Below are positions 1 to 8,569 of a DNA stretch of 64,000 bases, one piece after another. The first letter of the stretch is position 1. The number at the start of each line of letters is the position of its first letter. The position numbers and the translations under genes are program-made. The DNA is from JAJDTT01 sp022827025. GTDB lineage: Bacteria > Acidobacteriota > UBA6911 > RPQK01 > JAJDTT01. The stretch lies in the NCBI GenBank assembly GCA_965203535.1, contig OZ241897.1, positions 682,001-746,000 of the forward strand. Direction: 5' to 3'. The notes below the pieces were generated by a model. The model made no database searches, had not been told where the DNA came from, and worked only from the letters and a program-made list of their open reading frames with translations.

Positions 1-1295
1 CCGGGCACGGCTGAGAAGAGGGGCCCGGAAAAGGGATCGAAGAGGTCCCGGTCGCCGAAACTGTAGCGCAGGGCCAGATTCGAGGACGGACTCGCGGCAT
101 GATCGACTCTCACGTCGAATTGGTCGTCCCGATCCTGCAGAGTGGGCGAGGAGACGAAGTTCGGACCCGCTCCCGACCGGTTGGGGTGGGGATAGAGCTG
201 GGCGACGGCGCGGCCTGTGGGATGCATCCAGGAGGCCGGGATCGCGTTCCCTGGCAATGGCTGCCGGGTCAACGGATTGATCGGCAGCGGACGCGAAGAA
301 CCGGAAAAATCGCCGGAGCGTTCGGCCATGGTGGGAACCGTGGTGGCGCGAGTGACTCCCTGCCGCACCCGCCGTCCTTCGTAGTCTGCGAAGAAGAACG
401 TCCGGTTCCGGACCACGGGTCCTCCCAGCGAGAACCCGAACTGGCTTCTCCGATACTCGGGGTCCGGCCCCTGAGGCAACGAGAAGTAGTTCCGGGCATC
501 CAGCGCCGCGTTGCGGAAGAATCCGTAGACGGTGCCGTGGACCCGGTTGCCGCCCGACTTGGTCACCACGTTGATCTGACTGCCCACGTTGCGTCCGAAC
601 GAGGCGTCATAGGTACCCATGAGCACCTCGAACTCCCGGATGGCGTCGACGGGAGGGTTGACGCCGACGCCGTTGAGCTTGGGGTCTCCGTTGTAGACGC
701 CGTCCAACAGGAAGCTGTTGGACGCCTCGCGCTGTCCGTTGATGTTCAACGCGAAGTCTCCTCGGACCGAACCGGCCGATCCGGGCGCCGCCGGAGCGCT
801 CCCCGGAAGCAGCAGGCTCAACTCGAAGAAGTTCCTCCCATCCAGAGGCAGGCCCGCGACCTGCGAGTTCTCGATCACGCTCCCCAGCGCCAGCGAGTCC
901 CGCTTGAGCCATCCGCGGCTCTCCACGACCAACACCTCCTCGGTCAGTTCACCCGGCTGCAGTGTCACTCGAAGCTCCAACCGCTCGTTGACCCGCAGGG
1001 AGAACTTCTCTACATGTTTCCGGTAGCCCGCGTGAGCGACCTCCAGACGGTAGGTCCCCGGCGGGAGAAGCGGGATCTGCAGGTGGCCGTCCCGGTCGGC
1101 GACACCGGTCCGGCGATGGTTGGTCTCTTCCCGGACCACTTCCGCGGCGGCCCCCTCCACGGGGCCGGTTCCATCCTCGATCTGCAGCCTCAGGGAGCCT
1201 TCAACGGTCTGGCCCCGAAGCGGGCCGCCGGCGCAGAGCAGGAGAATCAGGAACAATTCGGTTCGGTGTTTCAATCCCAACGGCATGAATTCCAT
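1..1295 (-). CDS. TonB-dependent receptor, Oar-like, C-terminus cut by window edge
   Basis: Reading the minus strand from the ATG at 1295 gives an open frame of about 431 codons that runs off the left edge. It starts MEFMPLGLKHRTELFL, has a hydrophobic signal peptide ending near LRGQ (residue ~29), a carboxypeptidase-regulatory-like beta-sandwich (about 30-113, with LPPGTYRLEVAHAGY), then a plug domain (LPLDGRNFFELSLLLPG, INGQREASNSFLLDG) and the first barrel part (QINVVTKSGGNRVHGT, RRSQFGFSLGGPV). This order is typical of the large outer-membrane Oar/TonB receptors that are expanded in Acidobacteriota and take up oligosaccharides or other large ligands; the substrate cannot be read from sequence. 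An alternative ATG lies three codons downstream. It is divergent from the glycosyltransferase/ABC gene, sharing a ~120-bp intergenic region. Confidence 0.9.
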   Translation of the reverse strand, partial: MEFMPLGLKHRTELFLILLLCAGGPLRGQTVEGSLRLQIEDGTGPVEGAAAEVVREETNHRRTGVADRDGHLQIPLLPPGTYRLEVAHAGYRKHVEKFSLRVNERLELRVTLQPGELTEEVLVVESRGWLKRDSLALGSVIENSQVAGLPLDGRNFFELSLLLPGSAPAAPGSAGSVRGDFALNINGQREASNSFLLDGVYNGDPKLNGVGVNPPVDAIREFEVLMGTYDASFGRNVGSQINVVTKSGGNRVHGTVYGFFRNAALDARNYFSLPQGPDPEYRRSQFGFSLGGPVVRNRTFFFADYEGRRVRQGVTRATTVPTMAERSGDFSGSSRPLPINPLTRQPLPGNAIPASWMHPTGRAVAQLYPHPNRSGAGPNFVSSPTLQDRDDQFDVRVDHAASPSSNLALRYSFGDRDLFDPFSGPLFSAVP

Positions 1296-1418
1296 CCAAA
1301 GTTCGGGTAGACGATCGAGGCGTGCTCATGTTACCAGCACGTCCCCCAAGCTTCCACGGCATGGAACCCGCTCTCCTTGTCTTGCGGCGGGGACCGGCCC
1401 CGGCGTAATCTTCTTCCC

Positions 1419-3434
1419 ATGAGGGTCGTGTACATCACGGCGGGCGCCGGGGGCAGATACTGCGGGGCCTGCTTTCGGGACAACACCCTGGCCTCCGACC
1501 TCCTGGCCCGCGGACACGACGTCGAGTTGGTTCCCCTCTACACTCCGACCGTCACCGACGAACCCAACGTGAGCCTCGGGACCACGTTCTTCGGGGGTGT
1601 CAACGTCTATCTGCAGCAGCGTTTTTCCCTTTTCCGATCGACTCCCTGGTTTCTGGACCGGATCCTGGACTCCTCCTGGCTCCTGAACTCGGCCGGCCGC
1701 TGGGGAACCCGGACCGATCCCGGCGAATTGGGGGAGACCGCGGTGTCGGTCCTCCGGGGAGAATCGGGTTTCCAGAGCAAGGAGCTGGAGAAACTCTTGA
1801 GCTGGCTCCGAAGCCGCCCCCGGCCGGACCTGGTGCACCTGGGGAACAGCCTGCTCAGCGGTCTGGCTCCCGCCGTGAAACAGGCCCTGTCCTGCCCCGT
1901 CTGCTGCACTCTCCAAGGCGAGGACCTGTTCCTGGAGGCGCTGAAGGAACCCTATCGATCCCAGGCTCGAGAGAGGATCCGGGCCAATGCCGAGTTCATC
2001 GATCAGTTCCACGCCGTGAGCCGCTACCACGCCCGGGCGATGCGGGACTACCTGGAACTCCCGGGCTCCAAGGTCGGCGTGATTCCCTCGGGAATCCACG
2101 TCGACGACTTTCATCCACGCGACTCCGCGCCGTCCCGTCCCTTCACTGTGGGATACCTGGCCCGGATCGCGCCCGAGAAGGGGTTGCACCTGCTCTGCGA
2201 AGCCTATCGCGGCGTCGCCCGCGAGGCGGGTCCGGACAGGACGCGCCTGCTGGTGGCCGGCGATCCGGCCACCGATCATTCCGGCTATCTGCGAGGGATC
2301 AGGAAGAGAATGCGCCGGTGGGGCCTGGAGGACAGCTTCCAGTACCGGGGCAGCCTGAGCCGTGCGGAGAAGATTCGCTTCCTGCAAGAGTTGGACGTTC
2401 TCTCGGTGCCCACCTGCTACGACGAGCCCAGGGGACTCTACACGCTGGAGGCTCAGGCCTGCGGCGTTCCGGTGGTCCAGCCGAGGCGGGGAGTCTTCCC
2501 GGAGATCATCGCCGCCACCGGCGGCGGTCTGCTGGTGGAGCCGGACGGCTCCGCTGACCTGGCCCGCGGGATTCTGGAGCTCCAACGCGATCCGGAACGG
2601 ACCGCCGTGTTGGGCCGGCGAGGGAGGGAGGGAGTTCGGGCGCATTACGACGCGCGAAGAATGGTGGCCGCCACGCTGCAGTCCTACGAGCGCCTGACCC
2701 GTCCGTCCAAACCCGGACGCAGACCCGCCGAGAGCGGCGGCTCTCCACGGAGACGCGGCGGCCTGCAGGTCCGGGCCCTGGGCAAGGACTATGCCACGCC
2801 CCGGGGCACTCTCCCGGTGCTCTCAGGAGTGTCGTTGTCCCTGTCCCGGGGAGACGCGGTGTCGATCGTTGGACCTTCCGGGAGCGGCAAGAGCACGCTG
2901 CTCCACATCCTGGGAGCTCTGGAGCCGCCCACGGCCGGCACCGTCCGGCTGGAGGGGCAGAATCCGTTCGAATTGGAGCCGCGGGAGCTGGCCCGATTCC
3001 GGAACCGGCAGGTGGGTTTCGTCTTCCAGGATCACTGCCTCCTGCCCCAATGCTCCGTCCTGGAAAACGTCCTGATACCGACCCTGGTCACCCGCGCTCA
3101 GTCCAACGGCGGGGATCAGGTGCGCAAGGCCCGCGGCCTGCTGGAACGGGTGGGTCTCGGCGACCGTCTCGAGCACCGGCCCTGGGAGCTCTCGGGCGGG
3201 GAGAAACAGCGTGCGGCCCTGGCCCGCGCCCTGATCCTGGATCCTTTTCTGCTGCTCTGCGACGAGCCCACCGGCAACCTGGACCACCGGTCGGCGGAAT
3301 CGGTCAGCGACCTTCTCTTGGAGCTGCACCGGCGCCGCCGCACGATTCTCATGGTGGTCACCCACAATCTGGAGCTGGCGGCCAGGTTTCCCAACCGCTA
3401 CGAGCTCCGCGAATGCCGGCTCCACCCGCGATGA
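1419..3434 (+). CDS. Fusion protein: GT4-type glycosyltransferase + LolD/MacB-type ABC ATPase
   Basis: A 671-residue protein. Residues ~1-430 form a GT-B fold glycosyltransferase of family 4: N-terminal MRVVYITAGAGG loop and YCGACFRDN, C-terminal donor-binding half with GYLARIAPEKGLHLL and the EAQACGVPVV helix (the usual ExxxxG[VLM]P motif). A basic linker (~430-448) leads into a complete ABC ATPase of the LolD/MacB group: Walker A GPSGSGKST at ~485, Q-loop FVFQDHCLLP, signature LSGGEKQRAALARAL, Walker B LLLCDEPTGNL, H-switch VVTHN. The ATG at 1419 is preferred over an in-frame GTG/ATG further up because the GT fold begins exactly there; TAATCT lies 7 nt upstream, so the mRNA could be leaderless. 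Its stop overlaps the ATG of the permease (ATGA), so the ATPase half almost certainly energises that permease. No frameshift is visible between the halves. Confidence 0.88.
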   Translation: MRVVYITAGAGGRYCGACFRDNTLASDLLARGHDVELVPLYTPTVTDEPNVSLGTTFFGGVNVYLQQRFSLFRSTPWFLDRILDSSWLLNSAGRWGTRTDPGELGETAVSVLRGESGFQSKELEKLLSWLRSRPRPDLVHLGNSLLSGLAPAVKQALSCPVCCTLQGEDLFLEALKEPYRSQARERIRANAEFIDQFHAVSRYHARAMRDYLELPGSKVGVIPSGIHVDDFHPRDSAPSRPFTVGYLARIAPEKGLHLLCEAYRGVAREAGPDRTRLLVAGDPATDHSGYLRGIRKRMRRWGLEDSFQYRGSLSRAEKIRFLQELDVLSVPTCYDEPRGLYTLEAQACGVPVVQPRRGVFPEIIAATGGGLLVEPDGSADLARGILELQRDPERTAVLGRRGREGVRAHYDARRMVAATLQSYERLTRPSKPGRRPAESGGSPRRRGGLQVRALGKDYATPRGTLPVLSGVSLSLSRGDAVSIVGPSGSGKSTLLHILGALEPPTAGTVRLEGQNPFELEPRELARFRNRQVGFVFQDHCLLPQCSVLENVLIPTLVTRAQSNGGDQVRKARGLLERVGLGDRLEHRPWELSGGEKQRAALARALILDPFLLLCDEPTGNLDHRSAESVSDLLLELHRRRRTILMVVTHNLELAARFPNRYELRECRLHPR

Positions 3435-6400
3435 GGCTGCGCCGGGTCGTCATACGAAGCCTCGTCCACTACTGGCCCACCCAACTGGCCATCATCGGGG
3501 GCGTGGCCGTGAGCGTGGCCACGCTGGCCGGCGCCCTCCTGGTGGGAGATTCGGTCCGCTCCAGCCTCAGGGCGCTGGTGCTGGAACGCTTGGGCAATAC
3601 CCACACCGCCGTCACGGCGGCAATGCCCTTCCCCGAGGACCTGGCCCGGAGACTCCAGGCCCATCCCGGTTTCATCCCGGATTTCGGCGACGTCTGCCCC
3701 CTCATGGTGGGGGAAGGCGCGGTGGTTCACGCCGGCACCCAACGACTGGCGTCCCGGGTCCAGATCTACGGAGTGGACGAGCGGTTCTGGTCATTCCACG
3801 GACGGCCGGCCGAGCCCCTGGACCGCCGCAGCGCCCTCCTCAGTCCCGAATTGGCCCGTGAACTGGATTGGAAAAAAGGGGACAGTCTGTTGGTGACTCT
3901 GCAGCAGCAGGCCGCGACTCCGGCTGAAACGCTTCATGGCCGGAGGGACTCCTCGGGAACCACACTGAGGGTCCGGGGCAGCCGAGTCCTGCAGCCGGAA
4001 AACCTGGGAGAGTTCTCCATCCTGCAACGAGGCGCCGCGGTCCGGACCCTGTTTCTGCCCCTGGCCGAAATTCAGCGGGCCATGGAACAGGAGGGACGGG
4101 TCAACGCGCTGCTCCTGTCCCCAAGCGAGAACCCGTCCGGAGATGACGGGAACCGGCTTGCTCGGATTCTCCGGGAAACTCTCAATCCGGACGATGCCGG
4201 ACTCCGGATCCGGGTCCTGGCGCATTGCTCGTGCCTCTCGCTGGAGCATCAAGGAGGCCTGCTGGACGAACCCGTGGTTGCCGCGGCTCGCCGGGCGGGC
4301 GCCGCCCTGAAGCTGGAGTCACAGTCCGTCTTCAGCTATGTCGTCAATTCCATCGCCCACGGAGAGCAGAGTGTCCCCTACTCCCCCCACGGAGAGCAGA
4401 GCGCCCACGGAGAACAGAGTGTCCCCTACTCCCTGGTGACGGGGCTGGAACCGGACCACTTGGCCGCCATTTCGGGGCGGGACGCTTCCGAGGTGGTTTC
4501 TTCCATCGTTCCCACCTCATCGGCCAGCGCGGGGAGGGCGACCGCAAGGGTCGCCCCTACGGAAGAAAAGGTAATGGTCGATGCCGGCCAACGGGGAGAC
4601 TCGATCCGGTCCGGATCCCCTGAAGAAGAGTCTCCGGCGCCGCTCTGGATCAACGACTGGACCTCCCGGGACCTGGGGATCGGACCCGGCACACCGGTGA
4701 AACTGGAGTATTTTCTTTGGGACTACCAACGCGGGCTCTCGACGCAAACGGCGGACTTCCGGGTGGCCGGGGTCATTCCCCTCGCCGGCGCGGCCGCGGA
4801 CCGGGACCTGGTTCCCGAGTTCGAGGGCATCAGCCAGACCGAGTCCATCTCCCATTGGGACCCGCCCTTTCCCGTTGACCTCTCCCGCATCCGGCATCAG
4901 GACGAAGATTATTGGGAACGCTACCGAACGACCCCCAAGGCGTTTCTCCCCCTGAATATCGCTCAGAAGCTGTGGGGGTCCCGGTTCGGCGACGTGACCT
5001 CGCTACGCTTCGGAAAACCGGACCAACTCACCTTGGACGAGACTCGCGACCGGTTTCGGGAGAGCCTGCTGGCGAACCTCACTCCCGAGGCCATGGGGTT
5101 CTCCCTGCACCCCGTCAGAGTCACCGGCATCGAGGCGTCTCGCGGGAGCACCGACTTCGGCGAGTACTTCCTCTACTTCAGCTTCTTCCTGGTCGTCTCC
5201 GCCCTGCTCCTGACCGTCCTGTTCTTCAAACTGGGCCTGGAACAGCGGCTGCGCCAAGTCGGCCTGTTCAAGGCCCTGGGGATTTCGGAGCCTCTGATCC
5301 GGCGCCTCTTCGCGGCCGAAGGCCTGATTCTGGCCCTCGCCGGGAGTCTGGTGGGCCTGGCGGGAGCCGCCGCCTACGGCTGGTTGATGATGTGGGGCCT
5401 GAGAACCCGCTGGATCTCGGCGGTGGGAACCACCCGGCTGACCCTGCACGTGGAACCGGGGACCCTTTTCGTGGGGGCCGCCGCCGGGGTGGCGGCCGCC
5501 TTCGCCTGCATCCTGCTGACTCTTCGAAGGCTCGGCAAGGCTCCTCCGCGCCTCCTGCTGGCGGGCGAGAAGGAGCCTTTGGCCTCCGGATCCGGGCGCC
5601 GGTCCCTGCTGGCGGCTCTGGCGTTGGGCGCGGCCGGATTGATCTTCCTGCTGGCGGCGGTCCTGGGCTGGATCGGCCAGACGGCCGGCTTCTTCGGCTC
5701 CGGCGCCCTGCTGCTGGTTTCCCTGCTGGCGTTCCAGTGGTGGTTCCTCACCGCGGACCGGGCCCTCGGTTTCCATGGGCGCGGGATCGCCGCGCTGAGC
5801 CGGATCGGACTCCGGAACATGAGCTACCGGCCGGGCCGGTCTCTGCTCTCCATCGGCCTCATCGCGCTGGCCACCTTCATCATCGTGACGGTGGGAGTCT
5901 TTCGCCGAGAGGGGGGCCCCTCCCTGGCGCCCGGGTCGGGAACCGGCGGATTCTCCCTGGCGGCCGAGTCTTCGATTCCCTTCTTTCAGGATCCCGACGA
6001 CCCGGAAAGCAGACCCGAACTGAACCTGGACCGGTTGCCCTCCCCGGAAAAGCTCCGCTTCTGGTCGTTCCGGCTCCGTCCCGGGGATGACGCCAGTTGC
6101 CGCAACCTCTATCGTCCGGCCAACCCGCGAATCCTGGGTGCCCGGAGCGCCTTCCTGGACCTGGGACGCTTCAGCTTCAGTTCCTCGCTGGCTGCCGAAG
6201 ACCAGGACAATCCGTGGCGCCTGCTGGAGGCGGAGACCGAAGACTCGGCGATTCCCGCCATCGCCGACGCCACTTCCATGGCGTATTCGCTGCACACGGG
6301 CCTCGGAGAAGAGATCGTTCTGCACCGGGCGGAAGGGGAGCCGGTCCGCCTGAAGCTGGTGGGTGCCCTCTCCGACAGCGTCCTGCAAGGGGAGATCGTG

Positions 6401-6964
6401 ATCTCCGAGCGGAACTTCCTGAAGCTGTTCCCCAAACAGCAGGGTTACCGCTACTTCCTCATCGAGACCCCCGACCGGGAGGACGGAAATTGGGTTGAAA
6501 ACCTGGAACGGAGCCTGTCCGACTACGGGTTCGACGCCACTTCCACCGCCGACCGGCTGGCCAGCTTCCACCGGGTCGAGAATACATATCTGTCCACCTT
6601 TCAGAGCCTGGGCGCATTGGGCCTGCTGCTGGGAACGCTGGGGACCGCGGTGATCCTGCTCCGCAACGTCCTGGAGCGCCGCAGAGAGCTGGCCTTGATG
6701 CGGGCCGTCGGTTATGGGCCGGGCCACCTGGGAACCATGGTGCTCGCCGAGAACCTGCTGCTGGTGGGATTCGCCCTGGTGACGGGGGTCTCCTCGGCCC
6801 TGGTCGCCGTGGCGCCGGTTCTCCTCGCCCGCGACCTGGGCCCCGCCCTGGCCCCCACCGGAGCCCTCGCCGGCCTGGTTCTCCTGGTGGGCCTGCTGGC
6901 CTCGCTCGCCGCCGTCGCCGCCGCCATCCGCACCCCCGTCATCGAGTCCCTCAGGTCGGAGTAG
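3431..6964 (+). CDS. Giant FtsX-family ABC transporter permease
   Basis: 1,177 residues starting at MRLRRVVIRSLVHYW, the ATG that overlaps the preceding stop. A membrane segment at ~15-38 (LAIIGGVAVSVATLAGALLVG) is followed by a long periplasmic MacB-like domain, then a block of membrane segments from ~579 (YFLYFSFFLVVSALLLTVLF), a middle block (~720-830) and the terminal FtsX domain (~1056-1177, ERRRELALMRAVGYGPGHLG). The double-FtsX layout resembles permeases that pair with LolD-type ATPases for lipoprotein or lipid handling at the envelope; the substrate is unknown. Residues ~309-335 (three HGEQS units) and ~368-377 (RATARVAPT) are encoded by dispersed repeat DNA, so part of the periplasmic loop is probably dispensable. 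Glycosyltransferase-ATPase coupling upstream suggests a surface-glycan or glycolipid role (inference). Confidence 0.87.
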   Translation: MRLRRVVIRSLVHYWPTQLAIIGGVAVSVATLAGALLVGDSVRSSLRALVLERLGNTHTAVTAAMPFPEDLARRLQAHPGFIPDFGDVCPLMVGEGAVVHAGTQRLASRVQIYGVDERFWSFHGRPAEPLDRRSALLSPELARELDWKKGDSLLVTLQQQAATPAETLHGRRDSSGTTLRVRGSRVLQPENLGEFSILQRGAAVRTLFLPLAEIQRAMEQEGRVNALLLSPSENPSGDDGNRLARILRETLNPDDAGLRIRVLAHCSCLSLEHQGGLLDEPVVAAARRAGAALKLESQSVFSYVVNSIAHGEQSVPYSPHGEQSAHGEQSVPYSLVTGLEPDHLAAISGRDASEVVSSIVPTSSASAGRATARVAPTEEKVMVDAGQRGDSIRSGSPEEESPAPLWINDWTSRDLGIGPGTPVKLEYFLWDYQRGLSTQTADFRVAGVIPLAGAAADRDLVPEFEGISQTESISHWDPPFPVDLSRIRHQDEDYWERYRTTPKAFLPLNIAQKLWGSRFGDVTSLRFGKPDQLTLDETRDRFRESLLANLTPEAMGFSLHPVRVTGIEASRGSTDFGEYFLYFSFFLVVSALLLTVLFFKLGLEQRLRQVGLFKALGISEPLIRRLFAAEGLILALAGSLVGLAGAAAYGWLMMWGLRTRWISAVGTTRLTLHVEPGTLFVGAAAGVAAAFACILLTLRRLGKAPPRLLLAGEKEPLASGSGRRSLLAALALGAAGLIFLLAAVLGWIGQTAGFFGSGALLLVSLLAFQWWFLTADRALGFHGRGIAALSRIGLRNMSYRPGRSLLSIGLIALATFIIVTVGVFRREGGPSLAPGSGTGGFSLAAESSIPFFQDPDDPESRPELNLDRLPSPEKLRFWSFRLRPGDDASCRNLYRPANPRILGARSAFLDLGRFSFSSSLAAEDQDNPWRLLEAETEDSAIPAIADATSMAYSLHTGLGEEIVLHRAEGEPVRLKLVGALSDSVLQGEIVISERNFLKLFPKQQGYRYFLIETPDREDGNWVENLERSLSDYGFDATSTADRLASFHRVENTYLSTFQSLGALGLLLGTLGTAVILLRNVLERRRELALMRAVGYGPGHLGTMVLAENLLLVGFALVTGVSSALVAVAPVLLARDLGPALAPTGALAGLVLLVGLLASLAAVAAAIRTPVIESLRSE
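4355..4433 (+). repeat. In-frame tandem repeat in the permease gene
   Basis: Two near-identical 31-bp units (4355-4385 and 4403-4433, one base apart) flank a shorter 18-bp copy (4385-4402). Each begins GCCCACGGAGA and the long ones end GTCCCCTACTCCC. Offset between the long units is 48 bp (16 codons), so the frame is kept and HGEQSVPYS is encoded twice with a short HGEQS between. Read on the other strand the unit contains GTAGGGGACACTCT, which recurs in the intergenic repeat at 12799. Confidence 0.8.
4534..4561 (-). repeat. Dispersed palindromic repeat inside a coding sequence (type A)
   Basis: On the minus strand this reads CGTAGGGGCGACC, loop CTTGC, GGTCGCCCTC: a perfect 8-bp stem GGGCGACC/GGTCGCCC. 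It matches the intergenic copies near 7057, 7114, 12799, 45551, 45939, 53885 and 54006. Here it is translated in frame as part of the permease periplasmic loop. Confidence 0.8.
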
Positions 6965-7258
6965 GATCCCTTCTCTCCGCTATCCACCCCCTATTACGTA
7001 GGGGCGACCAGTTCGGGACACGGCAGCGGCTGGCCGCCCAGACCCACCCCCTATTACGTAGGGGCGACCCTTGTGGTCGCCCTTCGCCACCGGACACTGA
7101 GGCTGGAACGAAAGAGGGCACCCACAAGGGGTGCCCCGACGTGTTTTTGCAGGTGAGAAAGGCGGACGCCCAGCCGAGGAGGCGGGCCTCGGGATTCCGT
7201 CTGATAGAATGAACCCGCGCGGCGGCAGGCGATCCGGCCTCGCCGCGGCCGGGCTTGC
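6965..7258. repeat. Intergenic repeat cluster: direct repeats plus two type-A palindromes
   Basis: No gene seen in these 294 bp. Two exact 26-bp copies beginning CCACCCCCTATTACGTAGG lie at 6984-7009 and 7044-7069, exactly 60 bp apart. The second runs into a complete type-A palindrome (7057-7085: GGGCGACC, CTTGT, GGTCGCCC); the first is cut off after the left arm. A third, inverted copy lies at 7114-7141 with the alternative stem GGGCACCC/GGGTGCCC and loop CTTGT. The cluster separates the permease gene from the radical-SAM operon and could act as a transcription boundary. Confidence 0.8.
7202..7210 (+). promoter_or_regulatory. Possible extended -10 promoter of the radical-SAM operon
   Basis: TGATAGAAT matches an extended -10 element (TGN followed by TAGAAT) about 49 bp before the GTG start at 7259. 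No convincing -35 hexamer is seen at 16-18 bp upstream. It is the only candidate noticed in the non-repeat part of the gap. Confidence 0.3.
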
Positions 7259-8569
7259 GTGATGCAATCGGACAAGGAGACCGTAGCCAGCAACTACTTC
7301 ATCGCCAACTACCCCCCCTTCTCTTTCTGGAAGCCGGACGGCGTCAAAGAAGCCCTGGCGGCCTTGGAGCGGCCCGCAGACACCGAGACGCCGCTGGGCC
7401 TCTACCTCCACATCCCCTTCTGCCGGAAGCGCTGCCACTTCTGTTACTTCAAGGTCTACACGGGCAAGGGCTCCCGGGAGATCCTGGGTTACCTGGACGC
7501 GCTGGTCCGGGAGCTTGACCTCTACTCCCGGCGTCCCTTCGTCAACGGACGGGAACTGGATTTCATCTACTTCGGAGGCGGAACTCCGTCCTACCTCTCC
7601 ACCCGGCAGCTCTCCGCCCTGGTCGGAGAGCTGAAGCAGCACTTTTCCTGGGATCACGCCCGCGAGATCACCTTCGAATGCGAGCCAGGAACGCTGACGC
7701 CGGGGAAACTGGAGCTCTTGCGCGACCTCGGCGTCACCCGGCTCAGCCTGGGGGTGGAGAATTTCGACGACCACGTGCTGGAGATCAACGGCCGGGCGCA
7801 CCGCTCCCGCGAGATCTGGGACGTCTACGAGCGGGCCAGCCGCCTCGACTTCCCCCAGGTCAACATCGATCTCATCGCCGGGATGGTGGACGAGACGGAG
7901 GAGAACTGGCGCCGGTGCGTGGAGAACACCCTCCAGCTCCAGCCTGACAGCGTCACCGTCTACCAGATGGAGATCCCCTTCAACACCACGATCTACCAGC
8001 GTATGCGGGACCAGGGGCAGACCCGGGCCCCCGTGGCCGACTGGCCCACCAAGCGCCGCTGGGTGGACCTGGCTTTCCAGGAGCTGGAACGGAACGGCTA
8101 CCACGTGGCCAGCGCCTACACCGCCGTCCGCTCGCCGGAACGGAGCCGGTTCCTCTACCGGGACCAACTCTGGTCGGGCGCCGACATGGTGGCCCTGGGA
8201 GTGGCCTCCTTCTCCCACGTGGGAGGGACCCATTTCCAGAACGAGCACGACATGGGGCCCTACCTGCGCCGCCTGGACCAGGGTGAGCTTCCGCTTCACC
8301 GCGCCCTGACGCCGACCGGTGAGGAGCGCCTGATCCGGGAGCTGATCCTGCAGTTGAAGCTGGGCCGGGTCCGGACCGGATATTTCCGGAACAAGTTCCA
8401 AGTGGACATACTGGAGAGGTTCGCGGGCCCCATCGGCGAACTGGCCGAGGAGGGCTACATGACGGCCTCCCCCGAAGGATTGGAGCTCAGCCGGGAGGGC
8501 CTACTGCAGGTGGATCGGTTGCTTCCCCTCTTCTTTCTTCGTGAGCATCAAGATTCGCGCTACACGTAA
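7259..8569 (+). CDS. HemN/HemW-like radical SAM enzyme, first gene of a four-gene operon
   Basis: 436 residues from GTG 7259 (ATG 7262 is equally possible; no Shine-Dalgarno sequence is seen). LYLHIPFCRKRCHFCYFK carries the radical SAM CxxxCxxC cluster (C55, C59, C62); YFGGGTPSYL is the SAM-binding GGGTP motif, and a HemN_C-like domain occupies the C-terminus. The fourth cysteine of the HemN CxxxCxxCxC signature is absent (CYF instead of CGC). True HemN/HemW would be involved in haem synthesis or haem delivery; here the next three genes are a halogenase-like flavoprotein, a thioesterase and an aryl/acyl-CoA ligase-like enzyme, which argues instead for radical chemistry (methylation or cyclopropanation are known for HemN-like natural-product enzymes) on a CoA-linked or fatty/aromatic substrate. 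The exact reaction is unknown. Confidence 0.8.
   Translation: MMQSDKETVASNYFIANYPPFSFWKPDGVKEALAALERPADTETPLGLYLHIPFCRKRCHFCYFKVYTGKGSREILGYLDALVRELDLYSRRPFVNGRELDFIYFGGGTPSYLSTRQLSALVGELKQHFSWDHAREITFECEPGTLTPGKLELLRDLGVTRLSLGVENFDDHVLEINGRAHRSREIWDVYERASRLDFPQVNIDLIAGMVDETEENWRRCVENTLQLQPDSVTVYQMEIPFNTTIYQRMRDQGQTRAPVADWPTKRRWVDLAFQELERNGYHVASAYTAVRSPERSRFLYRDQLWSGADMVALGVASFSHVGGTHFQNEHDMGPYLRRLDQGELPLHRALTPTGEERLIRELILQLKLGRVRTGYFRNKFQVDILERFAGPIGELAEEGYMTASPEGLELSREGLLQVDRLLPLFFLREHQDSRYT

Noticed and set aside
99..1310. Long plus-strand open frame opposite the left-edge receptor
   Set aside because: The translation has no family pattern, while the minus strand gives a full TonB-receptor N-terminus in one frame. 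It is a high-GC antisense shadow.
4355..4433. CRISPR-like array
   Set aside because: Only three unequal units, no spacers of constant length, and they code in frame within the permease. No cas genes are present in the window.
7259..8569. HemW/HemN haem-synthesis gene
   Set aside because: Lacks the fourth cysteine of the HemN signature and is embedded in a ligase/thioesterase/halogenase-like operon rather than with haem genes.
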